A stretch of 64,000 nt of DNA from [Clostridium] symbiosum (GCA_036419695.1 CP143946.1:3838001-3902000); one strand, 5' to 3'. Shown: positions 14,249 through 23,411, counted from the stretch's first letter. Notes: generated by a model not told the origin, from the letters alone. Made by a program: numbers and translations.

Positions 14249-16762
14249 CTATTTTATTCTCTCCGTCACTTCGGCCATTCTGGAAAGATCGCCGATGAGG
14301 ATCGCGCCTTTTAGCTGACCGTTTGCGTAGTAATATTTTTCATACTGTTTCCTGGCCTCGTCTTTTTTCTCCTCGGTCCGGTATGACAGCGCTTCGTTTT
14401 TTCCCGTATCTCCAATCGCGTACAGGGCGGTATTCATTCCGTGGAAGGAAAGTCCCATGGACGGCGGCTCATATTCGACCGCCTCTCCCGCCGCATTGGC
14501 TCCCGCCACCTTGCCCTGAGCCGACGCCTCGCCCCACAGCGCATAATTCATGCCCTGATACTGGGCACAGTCTCCGCATGCGTAGACATCCTTCACATTA
14601 GTTTCCATTTTCTCATTGACGACAACGGCTCTCTGCGCGGCAATGCCGGACTGCTTCGCCAGCTCCGTGTTAGGACTGATTCCGGCCGAAATTATGACAA
14701 GATCGGCAGGGAGCTTCTCCCCGTTTGAGAGCCTCACGCCCTTTCCCTTTGCCAGGATTTCCTCGGCCTGGACCCCGGTGAAAATCCGGATTTTTTCCCT
14801 GGCCGCAATCTCTTTTATCATGTCGGACGCCCCCTGATCCAGCTGCCGCATCATGAGTCCCGGCGCCGCTTCCGCCACGGCTACTTCCCGTCCGGATTTC
14901 CTGAACTCCCAGGCCGCTTCCAGGCCCAGAACGCCTCCGCCAATGACACATACGTTCCTGGTTTCGGGCAGAAGGCTGATAATCTTCCTGACGTCGTCCA
15001 GACGGCGGACAGCTACCACATGCTCCTGTCCGGCGCCCTTAATCGGGGGAATAAAGCACTCGGCCCCAAGCGCGTAAATCAGCTTTGTATAAACCATTTT
15101 TGTGCCGTCCTCCAGCACAATCTGCTTAATCTCCGTATCGATGGACGCCACGTGCCTGCCAAGGACACGGATAATATTGTTTTTTTCATACCACTCGTTT
15201 TCTTTGACGGCAATCTGTTCCGGCTGCAGCCCGGCCAGCATGGATTTTGTCAGCATGGGGCGGTTGTAGGTGTCATAAGGTTCATCGGATACCATGACAA
15301 CCGAAGCCGTTTTATCCCTCTTTCGTATCTCCTCGGCGGCCGAAAGTCCCGCCGTTCCGTTTCCGATAATTACGTAGAAGTCCTCCGTGTCGTGATGATA
15401 ATCGGTTTCTTCCGTATCAACCTCCACAAAGTATTCACGTCCCACTCCGCAGACAGGACAGGTATCAAGCGAAGAATCGAAAATCTCACCGCAGACCAGG
15501 CATTTTACGAGTTTCCTCGGTCCTTTTCCCGCATTTTCCGCCTGTTTTCCTTCCGTTTTTTCTTTTCCCTGCACAAGGCAGCCAAACTGATAACCATATT
15601 CGTAGGCGTCCATTAACGCCACCTCGTCCGGTTTAAACTTCACCCTGAAACCGTCATCCGGCACCTTCATCTTGAGCTGTTTCAGGCGTCCTATAATGTG
15701 GGGAACGCCCTCTCCGCTCCAACCGTAGCTGCCGAACGCGGAAGCATATTTTCCCCCGTGGGTGGCCGGAAAAATGGAGGTGGTCAAGTCCCATATGGGT
15801 TTCAGCGCCTCTCCCACAATCGTTGGAGTCCCGAAGAGAATTCCGTCGGCAAATTCCAGTTCTCCCACCACCCTGGCAGCGTCGGCCGTCACCATATCGT
15901 AGAGCCTCACCTCCACCGGGCCGCTGCCGCGGATTCCGTCGGCGATTTTTTCGGCCAGCTCCTCCGTATAGCCGTAGGCGCTGACATAGGGAATAATCAC
16001 GGTTTTCCTGCTGTTCGGATTGGTGACGGTACACCAGTCCTCGTACATTTCAAACACTTCCTCAATCTTTGTGTCAAGCACCGGGCCATGTCCCGTACAA
16101 ATCATGACCGGATCAAGCTCCTTCACTCTCCGGAGCGCCTTCATCATAAATCCCTTAAAAGGGCCTATGATGCAGTCAAAATAATATCTGGCCGCTTTTT
16201 TATAATTCTCCTCGTCCTTTACCTCACTTCTCAGCACACCCTCCACACCGTAATGGGCGCCAAATGAGTCACAGGTGACAAGAATCTTGTCCTCCTCTAT
16301 CCAGGTATACATCGTATCCGGCCAGTGGAGGTTGGGAACCGTCATAAACCGGAGCGTCTTATCTCCGATTTTCATTGTCTCATTGTCCTTGACCTGGATG
16401 CTGTAAAAATCCCGGTTTACGATATTTTTAAGGAAATTCAGCGCACAGCTGGTTGCAATCACCTTCAGATTGGGATTGATATCCAGAAGAAGTTCCACAC
16501 TGCCCGCATGATCCGGCTCCGTGTGGTCAACCACCAGATAATCGATTTTATCGATATCCGTAATTTTCTTAAGCTCCGTCAGGTACTCGTCGAAAAATTT
16601 AGCCTTTGCCGTCTCAAAAAGAACCGTCTTGTCCCCCGTTTTAAGTACATAGGAATTGTAGGTGGTGCCAAATTCCGTATACATAATGATATCAAATACC
16701 CGCAGGCCTTCGTCTATAATTCCCGTCCAGTAAAAATCTTCCTTCAGTCTTATGCTCTGCAT
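14249..16762 (-). CDS. Flavodiiron protein-rubredoxin-NADH:rubredoxin oxidoreductase fusion
   Basis: 837 residues, three modules. Residues 1-~250: metallo-beta-lactamase diiron domain with HTEPDH (about 80-85), LHWPD, CDSFGAHYG and CTGHGP supplying iron ligands. About 250-395: flavodoxin domain binding FMN. About 414-450: rubredoxin with CLVCG and CPVCG. About 460-837: FAD/NAD(P)H reductase with IGNGTAGLSAAEEIRK, VIGGGVLGLEAAWEF and VYACGDCAQY. Electrons would flow NAD(P)H to FAD, rubredoxin, FMN and diiron centre, reducing O2 to water or NO to N2O. In many clostridia these are separate proteins. AAGGAGGC precedes the ATG. Confidence 0.92.
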   Translation of the reverse strand: MQSIRLKEDFYWTGIIDEGLRVFDIIMYTEFGTTYNSYVLKTGDKTVLFETAKAKFFDEYLTELKKITDIDKIDYLVVDHTEPDHAGSVELLLDINPNLKVIATSCALNFLKNIVNRDFYSIQVKDNETMKIGDKTLRFMTVPNLHWPDTMYTWIEEDKILVTCDSFGAHYGVEGVLRSEVKDEENYKKAARYYFDCIIGPFKGFMMKALRRVKELDPVMICTGHGPVLDTKIEEVFEMYEDWCTVTNPNSRKTVIIPYVSAYGYTEELAEKIADGIRGSGPVEVRLYDMVTADAARVVGELEFADGILFGTPTIVGEALKPIWDLTTSIFPATHGGKYASAFGSYGWSGEGVPHIIGRLKQLKMKVPDDGFRVKFKPDEVALMDAYEYGYQFGCLVQGKEKTEGKQAENAGKGPRKLVKCLVCGEIFDSSLDTCPVCGVGREYFVEVDTEETDYHHDTEDFYVIIGNGTAGLSAAEEIRKRDKTASVVMVSDEPYDTYNRPMLTKSMLAGLQPEQIAVKENEWYEKNNIIRVLGRHVASIDTEIKQIVLEDGTKMVYTKLIYALGAECFIPPIKGAGQEHVVAVRRLDDVRKIISLLPETRNVCVIGGGVLGLEAAWEFRKSGREVAVAEAAPGLMMRQLDQGASDMIKEIAAREKIRIFTGVQAEEILAKGKGVRLSNGEKLPADLVIISAGISPNTELAKQSGIAAQRAVVVNEKMETNVKDVYACGDCAQYQGMNYALWGEASAQGKVAGANAAGEAVEYEPPSMGLSFHGMNTALYAIGDTGKNEALSYRTEEKKDEARKQYEKYYYANGQLKGAILIGDLSRMAEVTERIK

Positions 16763-16874
16763 ACAATGCCTCCTTTTGCCAAACTATATGAAAGAATTCC
16801 GTTTAAAGAATCCTCCGCCTGCGGCGGATCGCTTTCCGCGACATAATGTCTCTGATATAGTATGGCAAAAGCGG

Positions 16875-17834
16875 TTAAATCCTATGTATTGCTTTTTGAA
16901 CTGTTCCAACAAAATCATTTAAAAATGATTCTACCCGGGCATCCACACAGACCTTTACCGTCTTTTCCCGGCATTTCAGCCGGCTCAAATCCCCGGTTGT
17001 CCTGCCCCTTGACTCTCCATCCGTCTCCACGGTCAGGTTTGTCTCAAAGAACTCAATCAGCTCCGGATGAATCGCCGCGGCAACCGCCAGAGGATCGTGG
17101 ATCGCACCTTCCCGTTTTCCCTCTTTCCCTACCTCGTGGGAACAGTAATAATGGACCATCTCTGCGAACTTATCTCCCGCTTTTGTCCCGGCCTCCCGCC
17201 ACGGGCGGATCCATTCTTCCATCGCCTCCGCGCTCATCATCGTCTTAAGTGTCACATCCAGGCCGATCATCAGGATATGGACTCCGCTTTCCAGGACATA
17301 TTTCGCCGCTTCGGGATCGGCCAGGATGTTGGCCTCGGCGTAGCGGTTCACATTGCCTGGAACGGTAACCGCGCCGCCCATGACGCAGATACAGCCGACG
17401 CCAGCCGCTTTTTCCGGATACCGCTCGATAAAACGGGCCAGGTTCGTCATGGCCGCCGTCGCCACGATGACAAGTTCCTTGCCATACTTCTCCGCCATGG
17501 TTGCCATAAAAGTAACAGCATCTTCTTTTTCTGCATTTTTTGTAGGTTCCGGCAGTTCGACGTCCCCGATCCCATTTAAACCGTGGACTCTTTTGCACAC
17601 CTCGGCCGGGATAAAATCTTTTCCGGCAAATGTGGTGTTTTCTCCCGCATAGACCGGTATATCCCCGGCTCCGAGGACGTGCAGGATCTGAAGCGTATTC
17701 CTGACCGCCGTCTCCACCCTGACGTTGCCGAAACAGCAGGTAATTCCCTTAAGCTCTGCTTCCTCCGCGCCCACGGCATAGGCAATTGCGAGCGCATCGT
17801 CAATTCCGGTATCCACATCAAGTATCATTTTCAT
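16875..17834 (-). CDS. Inosine/uridine-preferring nucleoside hydrolase
   Basis: 319 residues starting MKMILDVDTGIDDALAI, the calcium-binding Asp cluster (DxDxGxDD) of nucleoside N-ribohydrolases. IVATAAMTNLARFIERYPE and the C-terminal GAIHDPLAVAAAI complete the active site. It splits purine or pyrimidine ribonucleosides into base and ribose for salvage. AGAAGGAGAC precedes the ATG. The upstream lipase gene ends 57 bases away; they may be co-transcribed. Exact nucleoside preference cannot be read from sequence. Confidence 0.88.
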   Translation of the reverse strand: MKMILDVDTGIDDALAIAYAVGAEEAELKGITCCFGNVRVETAVRNTLQILHVLGAGDIPVYAGENTTFAGKDFIPAEVCKRVHGLNGIGDVELPEPTKNAEKEDAVTFMATMAEKYGKELVIVATAAMTNLARFIERYPEKAAGVGCICVMGGAVTVPGNVNRYAEANILADPEAAKYVLESGVHILMIGLDVTLKTMMSAEAMEEWIRPWREAGTKAGDKFAEMVHYYCSHEVGKEGKREGAIHDPLAVAAAIHPELIEFFETNLTVETDGESRGRTTGDLSRLKCREKTVKVCVDARVESFLNDFVGTVQKAIHRI

Positions 17835-17890
17835 AGATTTAGTCTCCTTCTGTCTAGTCTCTTTCTGTCCCGTCTTTTTCTTTACCGTCT

Positions 17891-19228
17891 CTAAAATCCT
17901 CTGTTCTTTAAATCGCTTACCAGGCCGACAAAGAACTCTCTCACATCAAAATCACTGATATTTTCCCTGTTCAGATCAATCATATCCCCGTGTGAGATGC
18001 CTCTGCGTCCCTTTGTTGTGAGAAGCGTATACCGTTCTCCCCACTGGAATGAGCTCTCAGCCACAAGCCCGTCGTTGGGGCCGTCAAAATGTTTCACAAG
18101 CTCATGGGAGAAGTTCAGAGGAAAACGGCCGCCGGAAGCAACGTTTAACTTGGATCCCGTACTCTGGTAATATACGCCCGGTTTATCCAGGGCAATCCCG
18201 TTAAAACGGCTGCAGGCGGAGGCCGTGAGATCGCCTACCGCAGCCAGGAAATCGGGATTCTGATCTCCCAGCTTTTTCAGAGCTGTGTTGTAACTGGCCG
18301 CTACTTTTTCCTTCACCTGCACCGGAATTTTTCCCAGAAGGTAATCGGCAAAGATGCATCCCCTGTGCGGCGTATTTACCGTTGTGAGCGATGCCACATA
18401 CTGATCCATCCCCAGCAGGCTGATCGCATACCGGCTGTCCAGCCCGCCCTTCGAATGGGCTATGATATTGACCTTCCCGCAGCCGGTCTCCCTGACGGTC
18501 TGCAGGATGCGTTTTGCAAGTTCTTCCCCGCAGTCCGCAACCGAGGCCGCCGACTGGTGGTTGCCGTAATAAATCACAGCTCCGTTCTGCTTAAGCTCAT
18601 TTGGTATCCTGCCCCAATAGTTAAAGTATTTGGAATCCCGGAAAAAAACACCGTGGACCATCAGGATGGGATATCTGGTCCTGCAAATCTGCTCCTGCTC
18701 TCTTTCTCGGTTTCTCAGTATCTTACCGCTTTCAAATTTCACTTCCTCCGAAGCCGTTCTGATGATTTTCCACAGGGCAATCAGGTTGGCAACCGGAATC
18801 CATCCGCAGATAATGCCTGTCACCCGCCATTTGATTCCAATCTGGGCCGATGCAGCGTAGACCCTGATAATTCCGTTCCAGAACACAGCCGCCTCCACAA
18901 GCACGACGCAGAGAAGATTTCCAAACCACGGCGCCGCATTACCGGGAAATGAAGACGGTATCAGTGACAGGAGATACACAGCCGACGCAGCCGCGGAGAT
19001 GAGAAACAGGATCAAAAGCTCACAGCCGCCCGCACACACGGCAAGCCGCCGTTTCGGCAGTTTCCTGCCTTCCGGCAGCGGAAGGATATTGACCAGCACA
19101 AAGCACGGAAGCACCAGAAAAAGCCACCGGGGCCTCCTGTAAAGCAGCCCTAGCGCCGGTAGATTGGCCGTCACAAACAGGATGACAGCGTAAAATATAC
19201 GGATGGTGTATTTTATGATTAATTTCAT
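17891..19228 (-). CDS. Membrane-anchored alpha/beta-hydrolase, lipase-like
   Basis: 445 residues. The first ~165 contain four to five hydrophobic segments; the remaining part is an alpha/beta-hydrolase with YPILMVHGVFFRD (oxyanion region), NIIAHSKGGLDSRYAIS carrying the nucleophile in AHSKG, and later FDGPNDGLVAESSFQWGE and GISHGDMID, which supply Asp and His. It resembles triacylglycerol lipase/PGAP1-like esterases. The catalytic domain follows the last helix and its side of the membrane is not certain. Substrate unknown. Confidence 0.75.
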   Translation of the reverse strand: MKLIIKYTIRIFYAVILFVTANLPALGLLYRRPRWLFLVLPCFVLVNILPLPEGRKLPKRRLAVCAGGCELLILFLISAAASAVYLLSLIPSSFPGNAAPWFGNLLCVVLVEAAVFWNGIIRVYAASAQIGIKWRVTGIICGWIPVANLIALWKIIRTASEEVKFESGKILRNREREQEQICRTRYPILMVHGVFFRDSKYFNYWGRIPNELKQNGAVIYYGNHQSAASVADCGEELAKRILQTVRETGCGKVNIIAHSKGGLDSRYAISLLGMDQYVASLTTVNTPHRGCIFADYLLGKIPVQVKEKVAASYNTALKKLGDQNPDFLAAVGDLTASACSRFNGIALDKPGVYYQSTGSKLNVASGGRFPLNFSHELVKHFDGPNDGLVAESSFQWGERYTLLTTKGRRGISHGDMIDLNRENISDFDVREFFVGLVSDLKNRGF

Positions 19229-19341
19229 TTTCCCGCCTCTTTCCAGTGAACAGGGATGCCGGAATACACCGGCATAACATCTGCCCTCTGATTATTATAG
19301 CTTACCTCGTTCTTCAAAACAAGACGGCGGTTTCGATGTAC

Positions 19342-19386
19342 GGAAAAAGGGATTTTCCAACTGTCCGCCGGAAAGTCCCTTTTTCT
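19342..19386. terminator. Rho-independent terminator after the deacetylase
   Basis: AAAAAGGGA and TCCCTTTTT form the stem around a ~23-base loop; on the minus strand it lies 22 bases after the deacetylase stop codon and ends in TTTTT. Confidence 0.7.
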
Positions 19387-19407
19387 GTAATCATTGATTT
19401 ATTTTCC

Positions 19408-20442
19408 TTATTTACCCTGATGGAAGCTATAGTAGACTCCCCCGTTCTTTACCCCGCCCCGGAAACGGATCAGTTCGCTGACGGTCACAAACTGGTAGCC
19501 CTGCTCGGACAGGGCCGGGATAATCCGTACCGCCGCGTCTCCCGACGCCTTATAAAGTTCGTGCATCAGGATAATATCTCCGTCCTTCACTTTACCGAGC
19601 ACCGCCTCCACCGACTTGTCGGCATTCTTTGTTTTCCAGTCCAGTGTATCGATATTCCACAGAATGATCGGGTAATGGACATTGCCTAAAACCGTGCTGT
19701 TTTTGCTTCCTCCCGGCAGGCGCACCAGCCTGGGGCTCTCCCCCGTTATGGCCGCAATGGCCTGATTGCAAAGCTCCACCTGGCTGACAATTTCATCCGC
19801 ACTCAGCTTGTTCAGATATTTATGATCATATGTATGATTGGCAATTTCATGGCCGTTGCCATGCATTCTCTTGATTTCCGTCTTGTTATCCGCCACACGG
19901 TTTCCCACAACAAAGAAGGTGGCGCGGCCGTTATATTGTTCCATACTGTCCATAATGCGGTTTCCTACCGGCGCATACGGCCCGTCGTCGAAGGTCAGCG
20001 CAATCATTGGTTTGGACGGATCAAGATATCTTCCTCCGCTTAAAACAAGGCCCGCTTCTTCGGCCCCCTTCTCTGTTTCCGCCATCAGGGACTCCGCGGC
20101 CCGGGATTCCAGTTCCGCCTGGCTCTGCTGCGTCTGTGCCTGAGGATCCTGCGTTTCTGCGGGCGCAGAGGATTGTGCCTGGCTTTCCGGCTGCTTACCT
20201 GCGGCCTCTTCCTGTATCGTGTGAACGGCCGCCTGTGTCTCCTGGTTCGCTGTCTGCCCTTCCTGAGGTGTCTGCCCTTCCTGGCTCATCTGTCTCTCAC
20301 TGGGAATTCTGTTTTCTGTCCCGGAATTTCCAGAGGCAGAGGGAGCTCCTGCATATGCAGCCGTAGCCGCCGCAATCATGCATCCAAGGACCAGCATTGC
20401 CAGCGCCATCTTTTTAATCTTTCTTCTCTTCCGCCTCATCAT
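19408..20442 (-). CDS. Secreted polysaccharide deacetylase (NodB domain)
   Basis: 344 residues. Basic N terminus and hydrophobic segment ending ATAAYAGA look like a signal peptide or anchor. A Gln/Glu/Ala-rich low-complexity linker (about 30-130) precedes the NodB domain: ALTFDDGPYAP (metal Asp), EIANHTYDH (two His ligands), RLPGGSKNS, and IILMHELY near the C terminus. Such enzymes remove acetyl groups from peptidoglycan or other amino-sugar polymers at the cell surface. Start 20442 follows AAAAGGAG; a Met one codon later is equally possible. Confidence 0.88.
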   Translation of the reverse strand: MMRRKRRKIKKMALAMLVLGCMIAAATAAYAGAPSASGNSGTENRIPSERQMSQEGQTPQEGQTANQETQAAVHTIQEEAAGKQPESQAQSSAPAETQDPQAQTQQSQAELESRAAESLMAETEKGAEEAGLVLSGGRYLDPSKPMIALTFDDGPYAPVGNRIMDSMEQYNGRATFFVVGNRVADNKTEIKRMHGNGHEIANHTYDHKYLNKLSADEIVSQVELCNQAIAAITGESPRLVRLPGGSKNSTVLGNVHYPIILWNIDTLDWKTKNADKSVEAVLGKVKDGDIILMHELYKASGDAAVRIIPALSEQGYQFVTVSELIRFRGGVKNGGVYYSFHQGK

Positions 20443-20530
20443 AACAACTCCTTTTCTTCTGTACTGAGTATTAGACGGAAAAAGGTCGGAAAAAGTTTCA
20501 TCCATTTCCCTGAAACTGAAATTTCTGTGG

Positions 20531-20745
20531 AGTTTGATAGTTACTGTTCACAGGTAATGTCCCGCGAGGCGTTTTCGCGCGTATCTTGCGTGAAAATCCC
20601 GAGTTACACGGCGCGACGCAACAAAAAGTGCGCGATGCGGACTTTTCATTACAAGCAACGGCACTTTTTGCCGTTTCTGTGCATCGCGAAGCGTGTTATT
20701 GTTCACAGCGCAATGCGGTGTGAACAGTAACGTTTGATATCGAAA
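20531..20745. repeat. Palindromic element with perfect 13-bp terminal inverted repeats
   Basis: GTTACTGTTCACA (20540-20552) and TGTGAACAGTAAC (20719-20731) are exact complements, extended by AGTTTGATA on the left and GTTTGATAT on the right in direct orientation, which could be a target duplication. The interior (about 165 bp) has nested inverted pieces rich in GCG. It encodes nothing and looks like a MITE or a large stem-loop. Related fragments occur at 11122-11251 and 21804-21836. Confidence 0.7.
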
Positions 20746-21038
20746 ACTTTAAATGAAAGATGACCCCCCTGTTTAAAAACACAATAAAATTTGTTAAAAT
20801 GAAAGTGAACCATTCAAACAGCGCTCCCCGGAAAACCAATCTCATTGCACACAACTTTCAGAGAGCCGTGTTGGATGGTACTGATTTCAGCTCTTCGCTC
20901 CTGATAGCGGCAAGTTATCCAAACCGTACCATATTGCACAAGAAATCTCATTTTCAAAATGATACAATAACAGGCATATCATAAAGCCATTATTTTCCGG
21001 ACGAAAATGATACGATTGAAAAAGGAGCGTAAAAGTCA

Positions 21039-21788
21039 ATGAATGAATCTGCCGTCAAACTGGAAGAACAAATTATCAACCTGTTTTCGAATACACAAAC
21101 CGAGGTTCACGATGGATGGATTTTGAAAAAATTTGCAGACCGCCTGCTGGTTCTTCCACTTTATAATAATTCTCCCGACTGCGTCGAGGAGCGTATACGG
21201 GCCTGTGAGCAGATCGGCCGAAAAAGAGAAACCGACTGTGTCTTCCGCGTTGTCGAAAATACAAATTTTTATCTGAACTCACGGCTTGAGAGCCGGCACT
21301 ATATGATGCAGAACTGTTCCATCATTGGTGAGCTGACGCTGACGGACGAGGTCGCCGCAAAACTGCAGGCGCAAAACGGGGACGGACGTTCCCTCTCCAT
21401 GGACTTTATTTCTGCGGATCAGGACGACGGATTGTCTGCCGAGAATTCCGTATTACTGGAAAACATGATGGAAATCAAGGAAGGTACCTGCCTCCATACA
21501 GCTTGTAATACAGCCAAAGAAACAGGCGGTGAAACAAACGGACAGAAAAGCAGGAAGTGTGGAATTATGGGAATAAAACGGGCAGAACTCCTTTTCCTTT
21601 TCAACGGGATGCCCCTATGCCGCCCGAATCTATCGGATGTTCTGCAATTTGCCTTGCAAAAAGGAATTACGAAAGTGCTGGTCAATCTTCCCGGCCAGAA
21701 ACTCCTGCCGGAACTATATGAGCAGTTTGGCTTCCAAAGAGCCTATGCTTACCACTGCTATGAGAAAAAAGATACTGTTTACAGTTAG
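21039..21788 (+). CDS. GNAT-like N-acetyltransferase with two acetyltransferase-like halves
   Basis: 249 residues. The N-terminal half (DGWILKKFADRLLVLPLYNN, then ERIRACEQIGRKRETDCVFRVV) resembles the first domain of the two-domain GNAT family in which W and a PLY segment precede a conserved FR strand. The C-terminal end, with KGITKVLVNLPG and LPELYEQFGFQRAYAYHCYEK, matches the GNAT beta6-beta7 region. The middle is weakly conserved, and the usual acetyl-CoA loop (Q/RxxGxG/A) is not evident, so it may be inactive or diverged. AAAAGGAGCG precedes the ATG. Substrate unknown. Confidence 0.6.
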   Translation: MNESAVKLEEQIINLFSNTQTEVHDGWILKKFADRLLVLPLYNNSPDCVEERIRACEQIGRKRETDCVFRVVENTNFYLNSRLESRHYMMQNCSIIGELTLTDEVAAKLQAQNGDGRSLSMDFISADQDDGLSAENSVLLENMMEIKEGTCLHTACNTAKETGGETNGQKSRKCGIMGIKRAELLFLFNGMPLCRPNLSDVLQFALQKGITKVLVNLPGQKLLPELYEQFGFQRAYAYHCYEKKDTVYS

Positions 21789-21821
21789 TATTCCGCCAGC
21801 GGCCTTCTACCGTTTTCATGC

Positions 21822-21983
21822 ATCGCGAATCACGATATAAAAAACGGCGGGGCGATTATCATGCCGGGAGTTACCATTGGAGATAATGTCGTAATCGGTG
21901 CAGGGAGCGTCGTGACAAGAGACATCCCCTCCGATAAGATAGCCTGCGGAAATCCCTGCCGTGTCATCCGTGATAACAATTAG
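21822..21983 (+). pseudogene. C-terminal remnant of a hexapeptide acetyltransferase (maltose/galactoside O-acetyltransferase type)
   Basis: Translation gives KNGGAIIMPGVTIGDNVVIG, then AGSVVTRDIPSDKIACGNPC and RVIRDNN before a stop. This is the unmistakable left-handed beta-helix end of Maa/LacA-type acetyltransferases. Nothing upstream encodes the first ~130 residues; it follows the stop of the GNAT gene in the same frame, separated by sequence resembling the palindromic element at 20531. Likely the scar of an insertion or deletion. Confidence 0.75.
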
Positions 21984-22008
21984 CCGTCGAAGGGATCCCC
22001 TTTGCTCC

Positions 22009-22068
22009 GGCGGGCATTTCTGTGGCGGGCATTCCTGCGATGGGTATTTCTGTGGCCGACATCCCTGC
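22009..22068 (+). repeat. 15-bp tandem repeat, four units
   Basis: Four consecutive 15-base units: GGCGGGCATTTCTGT, GGCGGGCATTCCTGC, GATGGGTATTTCTGT, GGCCGACATCCCTGC. Units 1/3 and 2/4 resemble each other, suggesting a 30-base higher-order period. It lies between the acetyltransferase remnant and a terminator, in no convincing gene. Confidence 0.75.
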
Positions 22069-22118
22069 AATGGCCGGAGCCGGCTCCCGGGAAATTGCGA
22101 AGCTTTCCTTTGCATCAT

Positions 22119-22144
22119 AAAAGGCGTGCTTTTCAGCACGCCTA
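22119..22144 (-). terminator. Terminator of the diamine acetyltransferase-like gene
   Basis: On the minus strand AGGCGTGC, a 6-base loop and GCACGCCT followed by TTTTA. The stem starts at the stop codon itself (TAG is part of it). Confidence 0.7.
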
Positions 22145-22597
22145 AGAGTAACGTTTCACCATAACATCTTCACCGTGAATATCTTTTTCTCCGTTGAAAC
22201 GGAAGCCAAACTCTTTATACATTCCGGCTGCAACGTCATTTCCCTCTGTCACGCTCAGATAGATGTCCTTACCGGGATATCGGATCGAGAAAAACTTCAG
22301 AATATCGGCCATAGCCGCCCTTCCGTAACCATTTCCCTGGCACTCTGCATCAATCAGCAGACGGTCCAGCCACAGACGTCCGTGGGGAAAGTATTCCCAC
22401 CAGAAATAGCCGTACATGGCAAATCCCACCATCTGTTCCTCCGAGCAGATGCCGACCGGTTTCCACACCGGATTCCGTCCGGCCTCTGAAAGGCACTGGG
22501 AAACAGTCTCTACAAAGGTTTCCTGACCTGCTGCAACCCTGAGTTTTAAAGCTTCTTTCCGGTTGCGGCGGGTAATGGGTTCTAAATGTAAATCCAA
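22142..22597 (-). CDS. GNAT N-acetyltransferase, spermidine/spermine-type (BltD/PaiA-like)
   Basis: About 151 residues. LRVAAGQETFVETVSQCLSE, WKPVGICSEEQMVGFAMYG, RLWLDRLLIDAECQGNGYGR (acetyl-CoA loop QGNGYG) and YKEFGF are typical of BltD-like polyamine acetyltransferases. AGGAG stands 8 bases before a TTG at 22595-22597, giving a start LDLHLEPITRRN that fits the family; the ATG seven codons earlier has no ribosome site and would place the AGGAG inside the gene. Acts in the cytoplasm, probably on polyamines; substrate inferred. Confidence 0.8.
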   Translation of the reverse strand: MDLHLEPITRRNRKEALKLRVAAGQETFVETVSQCLSEAGRNPVWKPVGICSEEQMVGFAMYGYFWWEYFPHGRLWLDRLLIDAECQGNGYGRAAMADILKFFSIRYPGKDIYLSVTEGNDVAAGMYKEFGFRFNGEKDIHGEDVMVKRYS

Positions 22598-22629
22598 AAT
22601 AACAACTCCTAAATTCATTATTTATTATT

Positions 22630-23382
22630 TTAAAACAAAAGATACCTCAGACCGATCAGCAAAGTAATGTGGACCGGATAAAACAGGTAAAAGAAATACT
22701 TTATACGCAGTTTTCCCCTCTCCCCATTGTAACAGGCGATCGGTATCAGGGAAAACGCAGCCGTTCCGAACAGGGGCAGGGATTCCAGGGCGGCAAGGAC
22801 ACCGGTTGTAATAAACCGCTTGGAACGCCGGTTTCTCAGAAGATACAGCGACGCAATGATTAATATTCCAAAATAGCTGTAATCACTCTTAAGCAGAAAC
22901 GCGGCCGCACAGGCAGCAGCAACCGCGGCGATTTGCATTCCCTGTCTTCCTTCATACTTTCTGAGAAAGCACATCATGACCACACCGATAAACAGTGTAA
23001 AATACACGTTCTGTGATCCCAAGTAAAACGGACTGCCGAAAAATGCGGTGTCGAAGGGAATTTCTGAGATAAATGCAAACAGGAGCAGATTTCTTGCGTA
23101 TTTTTTCTCATCCCGTGTGTGAAGAAATCCCTCCACCAAAAGGAAACAGAATATGGGGAATGCAATCCTGCCTATCATCCGGAGCGCCAGATCAAACAGA
23201 TACCAGCGCATGCCCTCTTCCGTCTCTATAACTATCATCATACGATCGATATCGTAAGAGCAGAGAATCCCATATTCGATGAGAGCCGCTCCGATATGGT
23301 CGATCAGCATTGTAAAAATCGCTATGAATTTCAGTGCGTTGCCGGTGAGGCACGCGGGGAAAAGGGGTCGTTTTTCTGTCAT
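22630..23382 (-). CDS. TraX-family membrane protein
   Basis: 250 residues, seven to eight hydrophobic helices. LTGNALKFIAIFTMLIDHIG, RIAFPIFCFLLVEGFLHT and FISEIPFDTAF are the conserved blocks of the TraX family, named for the F-plasmid pilin acetylase but widespread on Firmicutes chromosomes as a putative acyltransferase. Its substrate here is unknown. The ribosome site is weak (AAGAAAG far upstream). It follows a prepilin gene by 29 bases; given TraX acetylates pilin in F plasmids, a functional link is possible but unproven. Confidence 0.85.
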   Translation of the reverse strand: MTEKRPLFPACLTGNALKFIAIFTMLIDHIGAALIEYGILCSYDIDRMMIVIETEEGMRWYLFDLALRMIGRIAFPIFCFLLVEGFLHTRDEKKYARNLLLFAFISEIPFDTAFFGSPFYLGSQNVYFTLFIGVVMMCFLRKYEGRQGMQIAAVAAACAAAFLLKSDYSYFGILIIASLYLLRNRRSKRFITTGVLAALESLPLFGTAAFSLIPIACYNGERGKLRIKYFFYLFYPVHITLLIGLRYLLF

Positions 23383-23411
23383 GTGTTATGTCTTGCTTTC
23401 TTATTAATTTT

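Noticed and set aside
20760..20984. Possible small plus-strand gene of 74 codons
   Set aside because: No ribosome site and no recognisable composition; it lies in the leader between the palindromic element and the GNAT-like gene.
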